Notes: generated from the sequence alone by a model not told the origin. A DNA stretch of 11,367 bases from Bacteroidales bacterium (GCA_900767075.1 CAAFXX010000098.1:1-11367); one strand, 5' to 3'; shown: positions 1 through 7,702, counted from the stretch's first letter. Made by a program: numbers and translations.

Positions 1-77
1 AGATAGAGAAAAGGCTCTATGATGTTTTCGGCAAGAACATCATGACAAGCATTACCATTCTGCCGAGCAATAGCTAA
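1..77 (+). CDS. 3' end of an unidentified plus-strand gene (partial)
   Basis: Reading from base 3, the plus strand is open for 24 codons and stops at TAA (75-77). The visible tail reads IEKRLYDVFGKNIM then TSITILPSNS. I do not recognise the family. The stop overlaps the comEC stop (TAG, minus strand, 74-76) in the shared bases CTAA, a tail-to-tail arrangement typical of compact genomes and the main reason to think this is a real gene end. A chance open frame of this length is quite possible, so the call is weak. The start and most of the gene lie outside the window. Confidence 0.35.
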   Translation, partial: IEKRLYDVFGKNIMTSITILPSNS

Positions 78-2020
78 CGGCAGTCCTTCCGAAAGATTCC
101 GTCTTTCCTCAATGAATGGAAGGGAATTCCAAGTTCCTTCAACCGTTCAATTATCCTTTCCTCTTTTTGCCTCCGAATGCTTGTATGAAGAATCACCGTA
201 TGGGGTTTAAACATTCTCACCAAGCTGTCAAGAGAATCAGGCAGTCCCTTGCAACGGGAGGTTATCACAAGATAGTCACAGGTCTTGGTGCCTATTCCAC
301 TGTCGATAGGCTTATCCACAACAATGATTCTGCAATCGTGAAGATTATATCCGGTAATGGAACGTTCCGGCGGAATAATGGTACTTTCAACTCCATGATC
401 CGCATAAGTGATCTCTACGTTTCGAAAATTTTTCGATAATATGAATCCATTGGCTTTCTCAGGCGCCAACACTATCATTGCAGCCAAAGAAACTGCGAAT
501 AATGAATAGACCGAGTATTTTCTGATTCTTGTAAATCCATTATAAACACAGAACGCAAGCAGAAGGCAGGCGGCAAGCCATAGGATTACGGCGACTCCCG
601 GAACATCGACGCTCACGGCACCATTGATTCCTGAGCTTAAGAAATCTATAAAACCTATGAAACCGTCATAGATTTTATCAAGGAGGAGGGCAAATACAGG
701 CAAATCCAATCCGATTGCCACCGCAAAAAGATATACGACCGAGATAATAAGATAAGGAGGCAATAAGGGAAGGCATATCAAATTTGCCGGTAAGAACATT
801 GCCGGGAACAATTTGAAATAATAAGCTGAAATTATCCAGGTCGTGAAAGTTATGACAACGGTGGCGATAACCATCTCATTGGCGGCAAACAATCTCGGAT
901 GGGCACGGTGATCGATTCTGTTAAGGGGCGGGGCAAGAAGCAAGAGGGAAGCGACACAAGCAAAGCTTAGCTGCAATCCCACATCAAACAGGCTGTACGG
1001 TTTAAGGAGTAGAATTAAAAAAGTGGCGACACAAAGTGCACCGAAAGAACTGTTCTTTCTTTCAAGCCATACGGAAGCCGCCATCATCGTGAGCATTATG
1101 CATGCCCGCACTGTCGAAGGCGACATGCCTGATATTACCGTGTATCCCCAAAGCAAGACAACAGTCATCAGCAAACGGTATTTATACAGTCCATAGAAAT
1201 TCATCGGAAACAAGAGAAAGAGAATGATTCCGGAAATTATGGCAAGGTGCATGCCGCTCAATGCCAAAACATGCGCCACACCGGCTCCTGCAAAACTCTC
1301 CCTCGTTTCAGAATCCTGATATGCACGGTCTCCAAGTAAAATGGTTATCAGAAAGTTTTGGGTATCCTTGCTCAATCCGGTGTTTTCGATATGAGCGACA
1401 AGCGTATTCCTAAAACGTTTCGTAATGCCCGAGAACGAATTACCATGTCCTATAAAATGGATGTCGACATCCGGAATCCTTGCGTAATAATAAATCCCTT
1501 TTCTCGCCATTCCTTCCGCATACCCACTAAAGAATGTGTTCTGAGGATTTTTTATTCTTGAGAATTTAGCCGGTACAGTAATAATATCGTCGATATCTTT
1601 GGTGACGGCATCGGAATATATCACAGCTTTGAAATTGGGGCAATCAATTGATGCAAGGTCTTGCCTTATCAGACTTTCGACATCCATGATAATTCTGTCG
1701 CCCGAAGTGCGTGAGGAAATTTCAATTATTTTCCCTTTCGCGGCAGAATAACCGCTGAACGAATCATTCTCAATTCTAAACGGTCTGTTGAAATCTGCCG
1801 TGATTATTCCGATGCCGGCAAACAATAATATGACCCATGCCACATGAAATCTTGAATAACGATAGCTCAGCAAGGGTCCTTTCGATATCGTCAGTAATGT
1901 CAAATAAATTACAACTCCTATTGCAAAAAGGATTCCTGCCGTCAAAGGTCCGCAACCATAGTCAGCGGCTATAATGCCTCCGATAATGGAAATCAATGGT
2001 ATGAGCATCGGGACCTTCAT
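74..2020 (-). CDS. comEC: ComEC/Rec2-family competence protein
   Basis: Integral membrane protein of 648 residues. The ComEC family forms the inner-membrane channel that takes up single-stranded DNA during transformation. The N-terminus has hydrophobic segments (about 5-45 and 60-75), followed by a soluble region like the DUF4131 part (about 80-190). The Competence domain holds the family signature around 250-261 (HVLALSGMHLAI), SPSTVRA at 300-306 and DVGLQLSF at 346-353, with many membrane helices up to about 520. The C-terminal 130 residues occupy the place of the metallo-beta-lactamase domain of long ComEC proteins, but no HxHxDH motif is visible, so this part is probably not a metal-dependent nuclease. 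The start is ATG, 15 nt after the aroE stop, with AGGAGG in the gap. It is the last gene of the minus-strand block. Whether this organism is transformable cannot be told from here. Confidence 0.9.
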   Translation of the reverse strand: MKVPMLIPLISIIGGIIAADYGCGPLTAGILFAIGVVIYLTLLTISKGPLLSYRYSRFHVAWVILLFAGIGIITADFNRPFRIENDSFSGYSAAKGKIIEISSRTSGDRIIMDVESLIRQDLASIDCPNFKAVIYSDAVTKDIDDIITVPAKFSRIKNPQNTFFSGYAEGMARKGIYYYARIPDVDIHFIGHGNSFSGITKRFRNTLVAHIENTGLSKDTQNFLITILLGDRAYQDSETRESFAGAGVAHVLALSGMHLAIISGIILFLLFPMNFYGLYKYRLLMTVVLLWGYTVISGMSPSTVRACIMLTMMAASVWLERKNSSFGALCVATFLILLLKPYSLFDVGLQLSFACVASLLLLAPPLNRIDHRAHPRLFAANEMVIATVVITFTTWIISAYYFKLFPAMFLPANLICLPLLPPYLIISVVYLFAVAIGLDLPVFALLLDKIYDGFIGFIDFLSSGINGAVSVDVPGVAVILWLAACLLLAFCVYNGFTRIRKYSVYSLFAVSLAAMIVLAPEKANGFILSKNFRNVEITYADHGVESTIIPPERSITGYNLHDCRIIVVDKPIDSGIGTKTCDYLVITSRCKGLPDSLDSLVRMFKPHTVILHTSIRRQKEERIIERLKELGIPFHSLRKDGIFRKDCR

Positions 2021-2025
2021 GAGCG

Positions 2026-2031
2026 CCTCCT
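2026..2031 (-). promoter_or_regulatory. Shine-Dalgarno-like AGGAGG before comEC
   Basis: The short gap between aroE and comEC reads, on the minus strand, AGGAGG followed by 5 nt and then the ATG at 2020. It is the only textbook Shine-Dalgarno sequence I noticed before a gene here. It supports the chosen comEC start. Bacteroidetes genes rarely carry such sites because the anti-Shine-Dalgarno end of their 16S rRNA is sequestered on the ribosome, so its function here is uncertain. Confidence 0.5.
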
Positions 2032-2035
2032 GCTA

Positions 2036-2761
2036 TTAGTTCCAGATTTTCCAGGCATTCTCAGCCTGCAAATGCAGCATCTCCAATCCGTTTTTAACCT
2101 TTGCCCCCGCTGCTGCCGCCTTTTTCATAAATAGAGTCTCCGACGGATTGTAGACCACGTCATAACATATGTGCCGGTCGCTCAGCAAATGATAGGGGAT
2201 ATCCGGAGCGGCTTCTATATTAGGAGCCATACCGAGAGGAGTTGTATTGACAATCAGCAGATTTTTTTCCATGACCTCCGATGTAATGTCTTTATAACCT
2301 ATCATACCTTCCGAAGGATGGCGGGAAACAACCGTAGGATTGATGCCAAGCACACGAAGGGCATGGCACACTGCTTTCGAGGCACCTCCGCTTCCAAGGA
2401 CAAGTGCCTCGGTTATCTCATCATGAAGCATCGGTTTCAAAGAATCCCTGAATCCGATGTAATCCGAGTTATATCCGGTCAGCCGGTCCCCGTCGATTTT
2501 TATTACATTGACAGCACCTATCGCCTTGGCTTCCGGTGACAAATCCGTGAGATATGTCATGACCGATTCCTTATACGGAATAGTGACATTAAGTCCCCGC
2601 AGTTCCGGATTTCCTTCAATCAGTTCAGGAAATTCCGTGATAGCAGAAAGAGGGAAGAGCTCATAGGTTGAGCTCAATCCCTCTTTCTGAAATTTTACCG
2701 TGAAATATATTTTTGAAAAGGAATGTCCGAGAGGAGATCCTATCAAACCATACTTATCCAT
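2036..2761 (-). CDS. aroE: Shikimate dehydrogenase (NADP-dependent)
   Basis: AroE, 241 residues, reduces 3-dehydroshikimate to shikimate with NADPH in the cytoplasmic shikimate pathway to aromatic amino acids and folate. Visible motifs are GSPLGHS (8-14, shikimate-binding serines), NVTIPYK with the catalytic lysine at 64, GAVNV (82-86), and GYNSD with the partner aspartate at 100 (usually NTD, here NSD). The nucleotide-binding loop is GSGGASKA (123-130), then VNTTPLGM (171-178), and GLEMLHLQAENAW near the C-terminus carries the conserved glutamine. The length is slightly below the E. coli enzyme (272) but, from recall, normal for Bacteroidales. All key residues are present, so it should be active. 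It sits 29 nt after the M13 peptidase stop and 15 nt before comEC, which suggests co-transcription rather than a shared pathway. Confidence 0.95.
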   Translation of the reverse strand: MDKYGLIGSPLGHSFSKIYFTVKFQKEGLSSTYELFPLSAITEFPELIEGNPELRGLNVTIPYKESVMTYLTDLSPEAKAIGAVNVIKIDGDRLTGYNSDYIGFRDSLKPMLHDEITEALVLGSGGASKAVCHALRVLGINPTVVSRHPSEGMIGYKDITSEVMEKNLLIVNTTPLGMAPNIEAAPDIPYHLLSDRHICYDVVYNPSETLFMKKAAAAGAKVKNGLEMLHLQAENAWKIWN

Positions 2762-2790
2762 TTCCGATAATGTAATGTGACACTTTTTAA

Positions 2791-4839
2791 TTACCAGATT
2801 ACGACACGTTCCGATTCCGGACGGAACATCTTGTCTCCCTCTTGGATGCCGAAAGCCTCGAAAAACTTATCGATATTCCTCAAAGAGACGTTCACGCGAT
2901 TTCTGCCAAGCGAATGGGGGTCGGTTTTTGTGCGTTTCAGAATCTCCTCGTCGCGGATATTGTCAGCCCAGACATTTGCATATGCAAGATAGAAACGCTG
3001 TAACGGCGTGAGACCGTCGATATCCTTCATCTCCTTACCCTCCATCGAATCGAGGTATGCCGTAAGGGCGACACGAAGTCCACCCTGGTCAGCGATATTC
3101 TCACCGAGAGTGAATCTGCCGTTGGCATGCACGCCTGGAGCAACCTCCACTGCATCGAACTGAGCGGCAAGTCCGTCGGCAAGTTTTGTAAATTTATCGG
3201 CGTCTTCCGGCTGCCACCAGTCTGAAAGGTTACCAGCCTTGTCATACTGCCTTCCGGAGTCGTCAAAGCCATGAGTCATCTCGTGGCCGATCACCACGCC
3301 TATGGCACCGTAATTCTGGGCATCGTCGGCGTTGACGTCAAAATAGGGAGCCTGAAGAATACCGGCGGGGAAACAGATTTCGTTAGTGGTAGGATTATAA
3401 TATGCATTGACGGTCTGGGGAGTCATATGCCATTCCTCCTTATCGACCGGCTTGCCGAGCTTCTGATAATTATCCTGCGCATACCACTGAGATGCAGCAC
3501 TAACATTCTCAAGATAGGATTTCGAAGGGTCTATGGTGATACCCGAATAATCCTTCCATTTATCAGGATAACCGATCTTCACCTTGAATGTGGCAAGTTT
3601 CTCGTGAGCCTTGGCTTTTGTAGAATCCGACATCCATGTCAGGCTGTCGATATGCTTGCCAAGCGCCTTCTGAAGATTGCCGACCAATGTCTTCATGTAC
3701 TGTTTGCTTTCCTCTGGGAAATATTTCTTTACATAAAGCTCGCCGACAGCCTCGCCGAACATCGAGTTGGGAATAGTCATGGCGCGCTTCCATCTCGGCT
3801 CCATTTCCTCGATTCCCGACATCGTGCGGCTGAACATTTCGAAATTGGCATTTTCAAACTCATCGCCAAGAAGGTTTGAAGAGGATGTGAGTACAACGAC
3901 AACCATGTAATTCTTGCGCTGCTGGTCTGTCAGGGTCGGCAGGTAACTGTTGAGGAACTCCAGGAATTTCAATGAAGAGATGTTCGCCTTGTCGACATTG
4001 TGAAGGTTTAAGCCTGCAAAATAGCGGTTCCAGTCGATATTCGGATAATCCTTGCGGATCTGGTCCATGGTGCGCATGTTATAACGCAATTGAGGATTGC
4101 GCTGCTCTTCACGGGTCTTTTTATGCTTTGCGAATTCAGTCTCTATCGTTATGAGGTTATCCCACACGCGCTGACGTGAAGGCTCGTCATAACCGACAAG
4201 CTCCATCAGACGCTTTATATATTTCTCATAGGCAGCCATAATCCGGTCGTTATTATCATTTTTCTCCAGATAATAATCGCGGTCACCCAGGCCGAGGCCG
4301 ACCTCTCCGATGTGCATTATATTCATATCGGCATTCTTGGCGTCAGACCCTACTCCTGTACCGAAGAAGGAACTGCCGAGACCGTTATGAATCCATGCGA
4401 TGATGTCGATGAAGTCCTCAGGTCGCGAATTGTTGATTTTCTCGAGCAAGGGCAAGACGGGAGCCGCGCCTTCACGATTCAGCTTTACTGAATCCATAGC
4501 CATGGCATAAAGGTCGCTGATCTTCTGTGCGTTTGTACCCTTGACTTTTGATTCCGGATTTTCCGAAAGATTGACAATCAGGTCGCGCAACTGCTCGCGG
4601 GCATTTTCACGCAATTGGTCGAACGTGCCGAAACGGGAGTATTCGGCGCCGAGAGGATTCTTGGCTTTCCAGCCCCCGCAGGCATACATATAGAAATCTT
4701 CACGAGGAGAGACTGTCGGGTCCAGATTGGACTTGTCAATACCGTGGGGTATGGCGGCTGTGCCGAGAAGGGGAGTACCGGCTACCACGCACCATAATAA
4801 TTGTCTTAGATTCATATCTTTATCTTTATTCATTTGCAT
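2791..4839 (-). CDS. M13-family (neprilysin-like) zinc metallopeptidase
   Basis: Up to 682 residues; PepO/neprilysin-type endopeptidase, probably exported, cutting short peptides outside the cytoplasm. Zinc and catalytic residues are complete: HEMTH at 519-523, ENIAD at 580-584 (third ligand E580, D584), the substrate-binding NAYY at 478-481, and H642 with R648 in the C-terminal segment, spaced as in neprilysin. The N-terminal family block YACGGW is at 52-57. Three in-frame ATGs lie close together (4839, 4833, 4815). Starting at 4815 gives the neatest signal peptide, with a hydrophobic stretch LLWCVVAGTPLLGTAA; I see no lipobox. The final residues VVIW match the usual family ending except that the cysteine of CxxW is missing. 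It starts 51 nt after the ABC-F stop with no recognisable promoter between, so it is probably read from the same transcript. Confidence 0.93.
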   Translation of the reverse strand: MQMNKDKDMNLRQLLWCVVAGTPLLGTAAIPHGIDKSNLDPTVSPREDFYMYACGGWKAKNPLGAEYSRFGTFDQLRENAREQLRDLIVNLSENPESKVKGTNAQKISDLYAMAMDSVKLNREGAAPVLPLLEKINNSRPEDFIDIIAWIHNGLGSSFFGTGVGSDAKNADMNIMHIGEVGLGLGDRDYYLEKNDNNDRIMAAYEKYIKRLMELVGYDEPSRQRVWDNLITIETEFAKHKKTREEQRNPQLRYNMRTMDQIRKDYPNIDWNRYFAGLNLHNVDKANISSLKFLEFLNSYLPTLTDQQRKNYMVVVVLTSSSNLLGDEFENANFEMFSRTMSGIEEMEPRWKRAMTIPNSMFGEAVGELYVKKYFPEESKQYMKTLVGNLQKALGKHIDSLTWMSDSTKAKAHEKLATFKVKIGYPDKWKDYSGITIDPSKSYLENVSAASQWYAQDNYQKLGKPVDKEEWHMTPQTVNAYYNPTTNEICFPAGILQAPYFDVNADDAQNYGAIGVVIGHEMTHGFDDSGRQYDKAGNLSDWWQPEDADKFTKLADGLAAQFDAVEVAPGVHANGRFTLGENIADQGGLRVALTAYLDSMEGKEMKDIDGLTPLQRFYLAYANVWADNIRDEEILKRTKTDPHSLGRNRVNVSLRNIDKFFEAFGIQEGDKMFRPESERVVIW

Positions 4840-4890
4840 TATTGTAAATTGAGCGAGGGTTAACTAAACTGTTTATTCGGATCGGAGGAA

Positions 4891-6852
4891 TCACTCATTT
4901 AAGGTATCGAGTTCCGATTGAGCGGATTCCCATCCCGACATGGCATTCTCCATATCTTTCTGAGCCTTGGAATATGCCTGAAGGGTCTCGTCGGACGCGT
5001 CGCCGTTTGATATCTTCGCTTCAAGCGCCGCAATATCCGCCTCAAGCGTCAAGACCTTCTCCTCGGCATTCTTCACCGCTTTCTCAGCTTTTGCCAATGC
5101 ACGCGCCCTTTCTTTCTGTTCGGCATAGCTCAATTTGCGTTTCTCCTTGTCGCCCGCCTCTTCAACAGGCTTCTTCTGGCTGTCGGAGGATGATTCATGA
5201 GCATTCGTCTGCTGCGATTTATTCACCTCAAGATCCTTAAGGCTCTCCATGTTCTTGTGCTGTAGGAAATCATAAATTCCGCCAAGGTGTTCTCGCACCT
5301 TTCCGTCACCGAATTCATACACCTTGTCAACCAATCCGTCAAGGAAGTAACGGTCATGGCTCACAATTATCACCGTGCCGTCAAAATCGTTTATTGCATC
5401 CTTGAGGATATCCTTGGTCTTCATGTCGAGATGATTCGTAGGCTCGTCAAGGATAAGGAAATTCACAGGCTCAAGCAAAAGCTTTATCATGGCGAGACGT
5501 GTCTTCTCTCCACCGGAAAGCACTTTCACCTTTTTGTCGGAAGCCTCGCCTCCAAACATGAATGCTCCGAGTATATCGCGAATCTTCGTGCGGATATCAC
5601 CGACAGCCACATTGTCTATCGTCTCGAAAACAGTCAGATTTTCATCAAGGAGCTGCGCCTGATTCTGAGCGAAATATCCAATCTTGATATTGTGACCGAT
5701 CTTGAGATTTCCCGTGAAGGGGATTTGACCCATTATACACTTCACCAAAGTCGATTTTCCCTCTCCGTTGCGACCGACAAAAGCCACTTTCTCTCCACGA
5801 CGGATTGTCAGTTCGACATTGTCGAATATCTGATGCGTGCCGTAGGCTTTTCCAACGTTCTCACAGATGAGAGGAAAATCGCCCGACCTGAAAGCCGGCG
5901 GGAATTTCAGGCGAAGACGCGATGTATCCACCTCGTCGACCTCTATCGGAACTATCTTCTCGAGCTGTTTGATACGGCTCTGGACCTGCACGGCTTTTGT
6001 AGCCTTATACCGGAATCGTTCTATAAAATCCTTGATATCGGCAATCTGCTTCTGCTGATTCTCGTAAGCTCGCATTTGCTGCTCCACTCTTTCCTTGCGC
6101 AATTCCACAAAATGTGAATAATTCACTTTGTAGTCATAAGCCTTGCCACATGATATCTCTATGGTTCGCTTGGTCACATTATCAAGGAATGCCCGGTCAT
6201 GGCTCACAAGCACAACCGCCTTCGCTTTTGTCAGCATGAATTGCTCGAGCCACTGTATTGACTCGATGTCAAGGTGATTGGTAGGCTCGTCGAGCAATAA
6301 TACGTCCGGACGCTGAAGCAGTATCTTCGCAAGCTCTATGCGCATGCGCCATCCCCCGGAAAACTCCGATGTAGGCCTGTGGAAATCCGTGCTCTTAAAG
6401 CCGAGACCTGTCAGGGTCCGCTCTATCTCGGCAGCCATGTTCTCGGCTCCGGATATGGCTATGCGGTCGTTCAGAAATTCGAGATGCTCGATAAGCTTAT
6501 GATATTCCTCGGATTCATAGTCCTCGCGCTCCGCCAGCTGCCGGGAGACACTATCGATTTCCTCGCGCATGGAGGTCAGTCCGCTGAACGCCTTCTTGAC
6601 CTCCTCCATCAAGGTTGTTTCATCGGCGAGCTGCATTTGCTGTGGCAGATAGCCGATAGTGATGTCGGAAGGCTTGGAAACCGTGCCCGTCGTGGGATTC
6701 TGTAACCCTGCGAGTATTTTGAGGAGAGTAGACTTACCTGCGCCGTTCTTGCCCACCAATGCGATTTTATCAGTCTTGTTGATCACAAAACTGATATCGG
6801 AGAACAAAGGCCGGGAGGAAAATTCAACTCCTAAATTATTAATTGATATCAT
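4891..6852 (-). CDS. ABC-F family ATPase (ribosome-associated)
   Basis: 653 residues from the ATG at 6852, with two ABC ATPase domains and no membrane helices, the ABC-F pattern. These proteins bind the ribosomal E site and ease stalled or early elongation; some give antibiotic resistance. Domain 1 has Walker A GKNGAGKST (34-42), signature FSGGW (164-168) and LLLDEPTNHLD (185-195). The interdomain linker (about 240-310) is rich in charged and glutamine residues. Domain 2 has Walker A GRNGEGKST (360-368), signature LSGGEK (445-450) and LILDEPTNHLD (466-476). Residues 570-653 form a charged, probably coiled-coil tail like that of YheS/Uup types. The frame can be extended upstream by 29 codons (to 6939), but that part is unlike the family and runs into the preceding hairpin. 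Both ATP sites look intact. The YheS-like subgroup is a guess; the short linker argues against a dedicated resistance protein. Confidence 0.93.
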   Translation of the reverse strand: MISINNLGVEFSSRPLFSDISFVINKTDKIALVGKNGAGKSTLLKILAGLQNPTTGTVSKPSDITIGYLPQQMQLADETTLMEEVKKAFSGLTSMREEIDSVSRQLAEREDYESEEYHKLIEHLEFLNDRIAISGAENMAAEIERTLTGLGFKSTDFHRPTSEFSGGWRMRIELAKILLQRPDVLLLDEPTNHLDIESIQWLEQFMLTKAKAVVLVSHDRAFLDNVTKRTIEISCGKAYDYKVNYSHFVELRKERVEQQMRAYENQQKQIADIKDFIERFRYKATKAVQVQSRIKQLEKIVPIEVDEVDTSRLRLKFPPAFRSGDFPLICENVGKAYGTHQIFDNVELTIRRGEKVAFVGRNGEGKSTLVKCIMGQIPFTGNLKIGHNIKIGYFAQNQAQLLDENLTVFETIDNVAVGDIRTKIRDILGAFMFGGEASDKKVKVLSGGEKTRLAMIKLLLEPVNFLILDEPTNHLDMKTKDILKDAINDFDGTVIIVSHDRYFLDGLVDKVYEFGDGKVREHLGGIYDFLQHKNMESLKDLEVNKSQQTNAHESSSDSQKKPVEEAGDKEKRKLSYAEQKERARALAKAEKAVKNAEEKVLTLEADIAALEAKISNGDASDETLQAYSKAQKDMENAMSGWESAQSELDTLNE

Positions 6853-6857
6853 AAATG

Positions 6858-6865
6858 CAAAATTA
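6858..6865 (-). promoter_or_regulatory. Possible -7 element (TAATTTTG) for the ABC-F gene
   Basis: On the minus strand TAATTTTG fits the Bacteroidetes -7 consensus TAnnTTTG. Only 5 nt separate it from the ATG at 6852, so the transcript would have almost no leader. The expected -33 TTTG is poor (TTCT about 20 nt upstream). It fits the hairpin at 6925-6957 that would end the upstream operon. Moderate to weak call. Confidence 0.35.
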
Positions 6866-6924
6866 ATGAAAAAATCGCATATAAAGAATTTTCGGGACTT
6901 AGTCTGACAATAGGGGCCGCACAA

Positions 6925-6957
6925 ATAAAGCCGACTCATAATACGAGCCGGCTTTAT
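6925..6957 (-). terminator. Hairpin terminator after the rpmB-rpmG-DUF4295 operon
   Basis: An inverted repeat with arms of 13 nt and a 7-nt loop begins 22 nt after the stop codon of the DUF4295 gene. One position pairs only as G-U, and only in minus-strand RNA (on the plus strand it would be an A-C mismatch), which points to a role in the minus-strand transcript. The stem is GC-rich in the middle (GAGCCGGC). The following bases in the direction of transcription are UUUGUG, a weak U-tract. It may also protect the mRNA 3' end. Confidence 0.65.
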
Positions 6958-6979
6958 CTTATTCTTATTACAGTCTCAA

Positions 6980-7129
6980 TTATTTGAGAGCGTCTTTTAC
7001 AGCGTCGTTAGGCACCATTTCCTCTTTGAAAACATAAGCGCCTGTTTTAGGAGATTTCTCCATCTTGATGACTTTACTATAGGTGCGTCCTTCACCTTTC
7101 TGAAGAGACGCGACGGTTTTTTTTGCCAT
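6980..7129 (-). CDS. DUF4295 small protein, probable ribosomal protein bL38
   Basis: A 49-residue basic protein beginning MAKKTVASLQKGEGRTYSK and ending NDAVKDALK. It is easily missed because of its size. The sequence fits DUF4295, a family found next to rpmB and rpmG in Bacteroidetes. From memory, the Flavobacterium johnsoniae ribosome structure assigned such a protein to the large subunit as bL38; I state this with moderate certainty. The ATG at 7129 lies 12 nt after the rpmG stop, and the same 12-nt gap separates rpmG from rpmB, so the three are one transcription unit. The start is fixed by the MAKK beginning shared with bL33. A hairpin follows the stop. Confidence 0.88.
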   Translation of the reverse strand: MAKKTVASLQKGEGRTYSKVIKMEKSPKTGAYVFKEEMVPNDAVKDALK

Positions 7130-7141
7130 AGTTCAGAGTGC

Positions 7142-7330
7142 TTATTTTATTTCTTTGTGAATGGTGTATTTCTTAAGGATGGGATTGTATTTCTTCAATT
7201 CCAGACGTCCTGTTGTATTTTTGCGGTTTTTAGTAGTGATGTAACGAGACATACCGGGCATGCCGCTTGCCTTATGTTCTGTGCATTCCAGAATAACCTG
7301 TACTCTGTTGCCTTTAGCTTTCTTTGCCAT
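7142..7330 (-). CDS. rpmG: Large-subunit ribosomal protein bL33
   Basis: 62 residues, beginning MAKKAKGNRVQVILECTEHK. It belongs to the 50S subunit near the E site. The core SRYITTKNRKNTTGRLELKK is the bL33 fingerprint. The zinc-binding cysteine pairs of the classical form are absent: the first pair is reduced to CTEH and the second is replaced by YNPILKK, so this is a zinc-free (C-) type. A short insertion ASGMPGM sits between the first strand and the core; from recall it is normal for Bacteroidetes bL33. Second gene of the rpmB operon, 12 nt after rpmB and 12 nt before the DUF4295 gene. Confidence 0.96.
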   Translation of the reverse strand: MAKKAKGNRVQVILECTEHKASGMPGMSRYITTKNRKNTTGRLELKKYNPILKKYTIHKEIK

Positions 7331-7342
7331 AGTTTGATGAGA

Positions 7343-7606
7343 TTAGAGGGAAAGGATTTTAATGTCTTTAAAATCAAGGTTACCGTCTGCTTCCGCTTTC
7401 TTAAGGGCTGCGTTCAGACCGATCTTATTGATTGTGCGGAGCGCACGTGCCGAAAGACGAAGTTCAATCCACATGTCCTGCTCTACCCAATAGAATTTTT
7501 TTGTATGCAAGTTTACCTCGAACTTGCGTTTGGTGCGACGCTTCGAGTGGGAAACGTTGTTACCCACCGACGCTTTTTTGCCTGTGATCTGACAAACTTT
7601 TGACAT
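7343..7606 (-). CDS. rpmB: Large-subunit ribosomal protein bL28
   Basis: 87 residues. The N-terminus MSKVCQITGKKASVGNNVSH followed by SKRRTKRKF is the bL28 signature; the middle (FYWVEQDMWIELRLSARALR) and the TINKIGLNAAL helix also fit. It is part of the 50S subunit. Only one cysteine remains, so no zinc ribbon is expected. First gene of the operon rpmB-rpmG-DUF4295. Its ATG at 7606 follows a leader of about 115 nt that starts at a strong Bacteroidetes-type promoter. The leader has no Shine-Dalgarno sequence and is AT-rich just before the start, as usual in this phylum. Confidence 0.96.
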   Translation of the reverse strand: MSKVCQITGKKASVGNNVSHSKRRTKRKFEVNLHTKKFYWVEQDMWIELRLSARALRTINKIGLNAALKKAEADGNLDFKDIKILSL

Positions 7607-7675
7607 GGCTGTTGTTATAATTCTTTTATTATTAAACTTTGTTGGTGTTCAGGCCGCCATCTCAGTTCTCATATC

Positions 7676-7702
7676 GTTGCTAATTGCATCATTTTCAGCA
7701 AC
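7676..7702 (-). promoter_or_regulatory. Hairpin in the rpmB mRNA leader
   Basis: In minus-strand RNA, GUUGCUGA pairs with UUAGCAAC across an 11-nt loop, giving 8 bp with one G-U pair that exists only on this strand. It lies in the first part of the leader, about 20 nt after the expected transcription start and 70 nt before the bL28 ATG. Ribosomal protein operons are often controlled by a product binding such leader structures, so it could be an autoregulatory site. One short hairpin can also occur by chance, and it has no U-tract to act as a terminator. Confidence 0.35.

Noticed and set aside
3271..3879. Plus-strand ORF of 202 codons inside the M13 peptidase gene
   Set aside because: Antisense to the conserved peptidase core, with no recognisable motif of its own.
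5287..6117. Long plus-strand ORF (276 codons) inside the ABC-F gene
   Set aside because: It lies wholly antisense to a well-conserved gene and has no recognisable domain; a shadow of the real frame.
4891..6852. ABC-F protein as an antibiotic-resistance determinant
   Set aside because: Short interdomain linker, chromosomal housekeeping setting and a YheS/Uup-like coiled-coil tail suggest a general ribosome factor; no mobile context.
6853..6939. 29-residue N-terminal extension of the ABC-F protein
   Set aside because: It is unlike the family, overlaps the right arm of the terminator region, and would start upstream of the likely promoter. MISINNLGVEF is the normal beginning.
7649..7672. Tiny upstream ORF (MRTEMAA) in the rpmB leader
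   Set aside because: Seven codons with no regulatory peptide features such as repeated codons; expected by chance.
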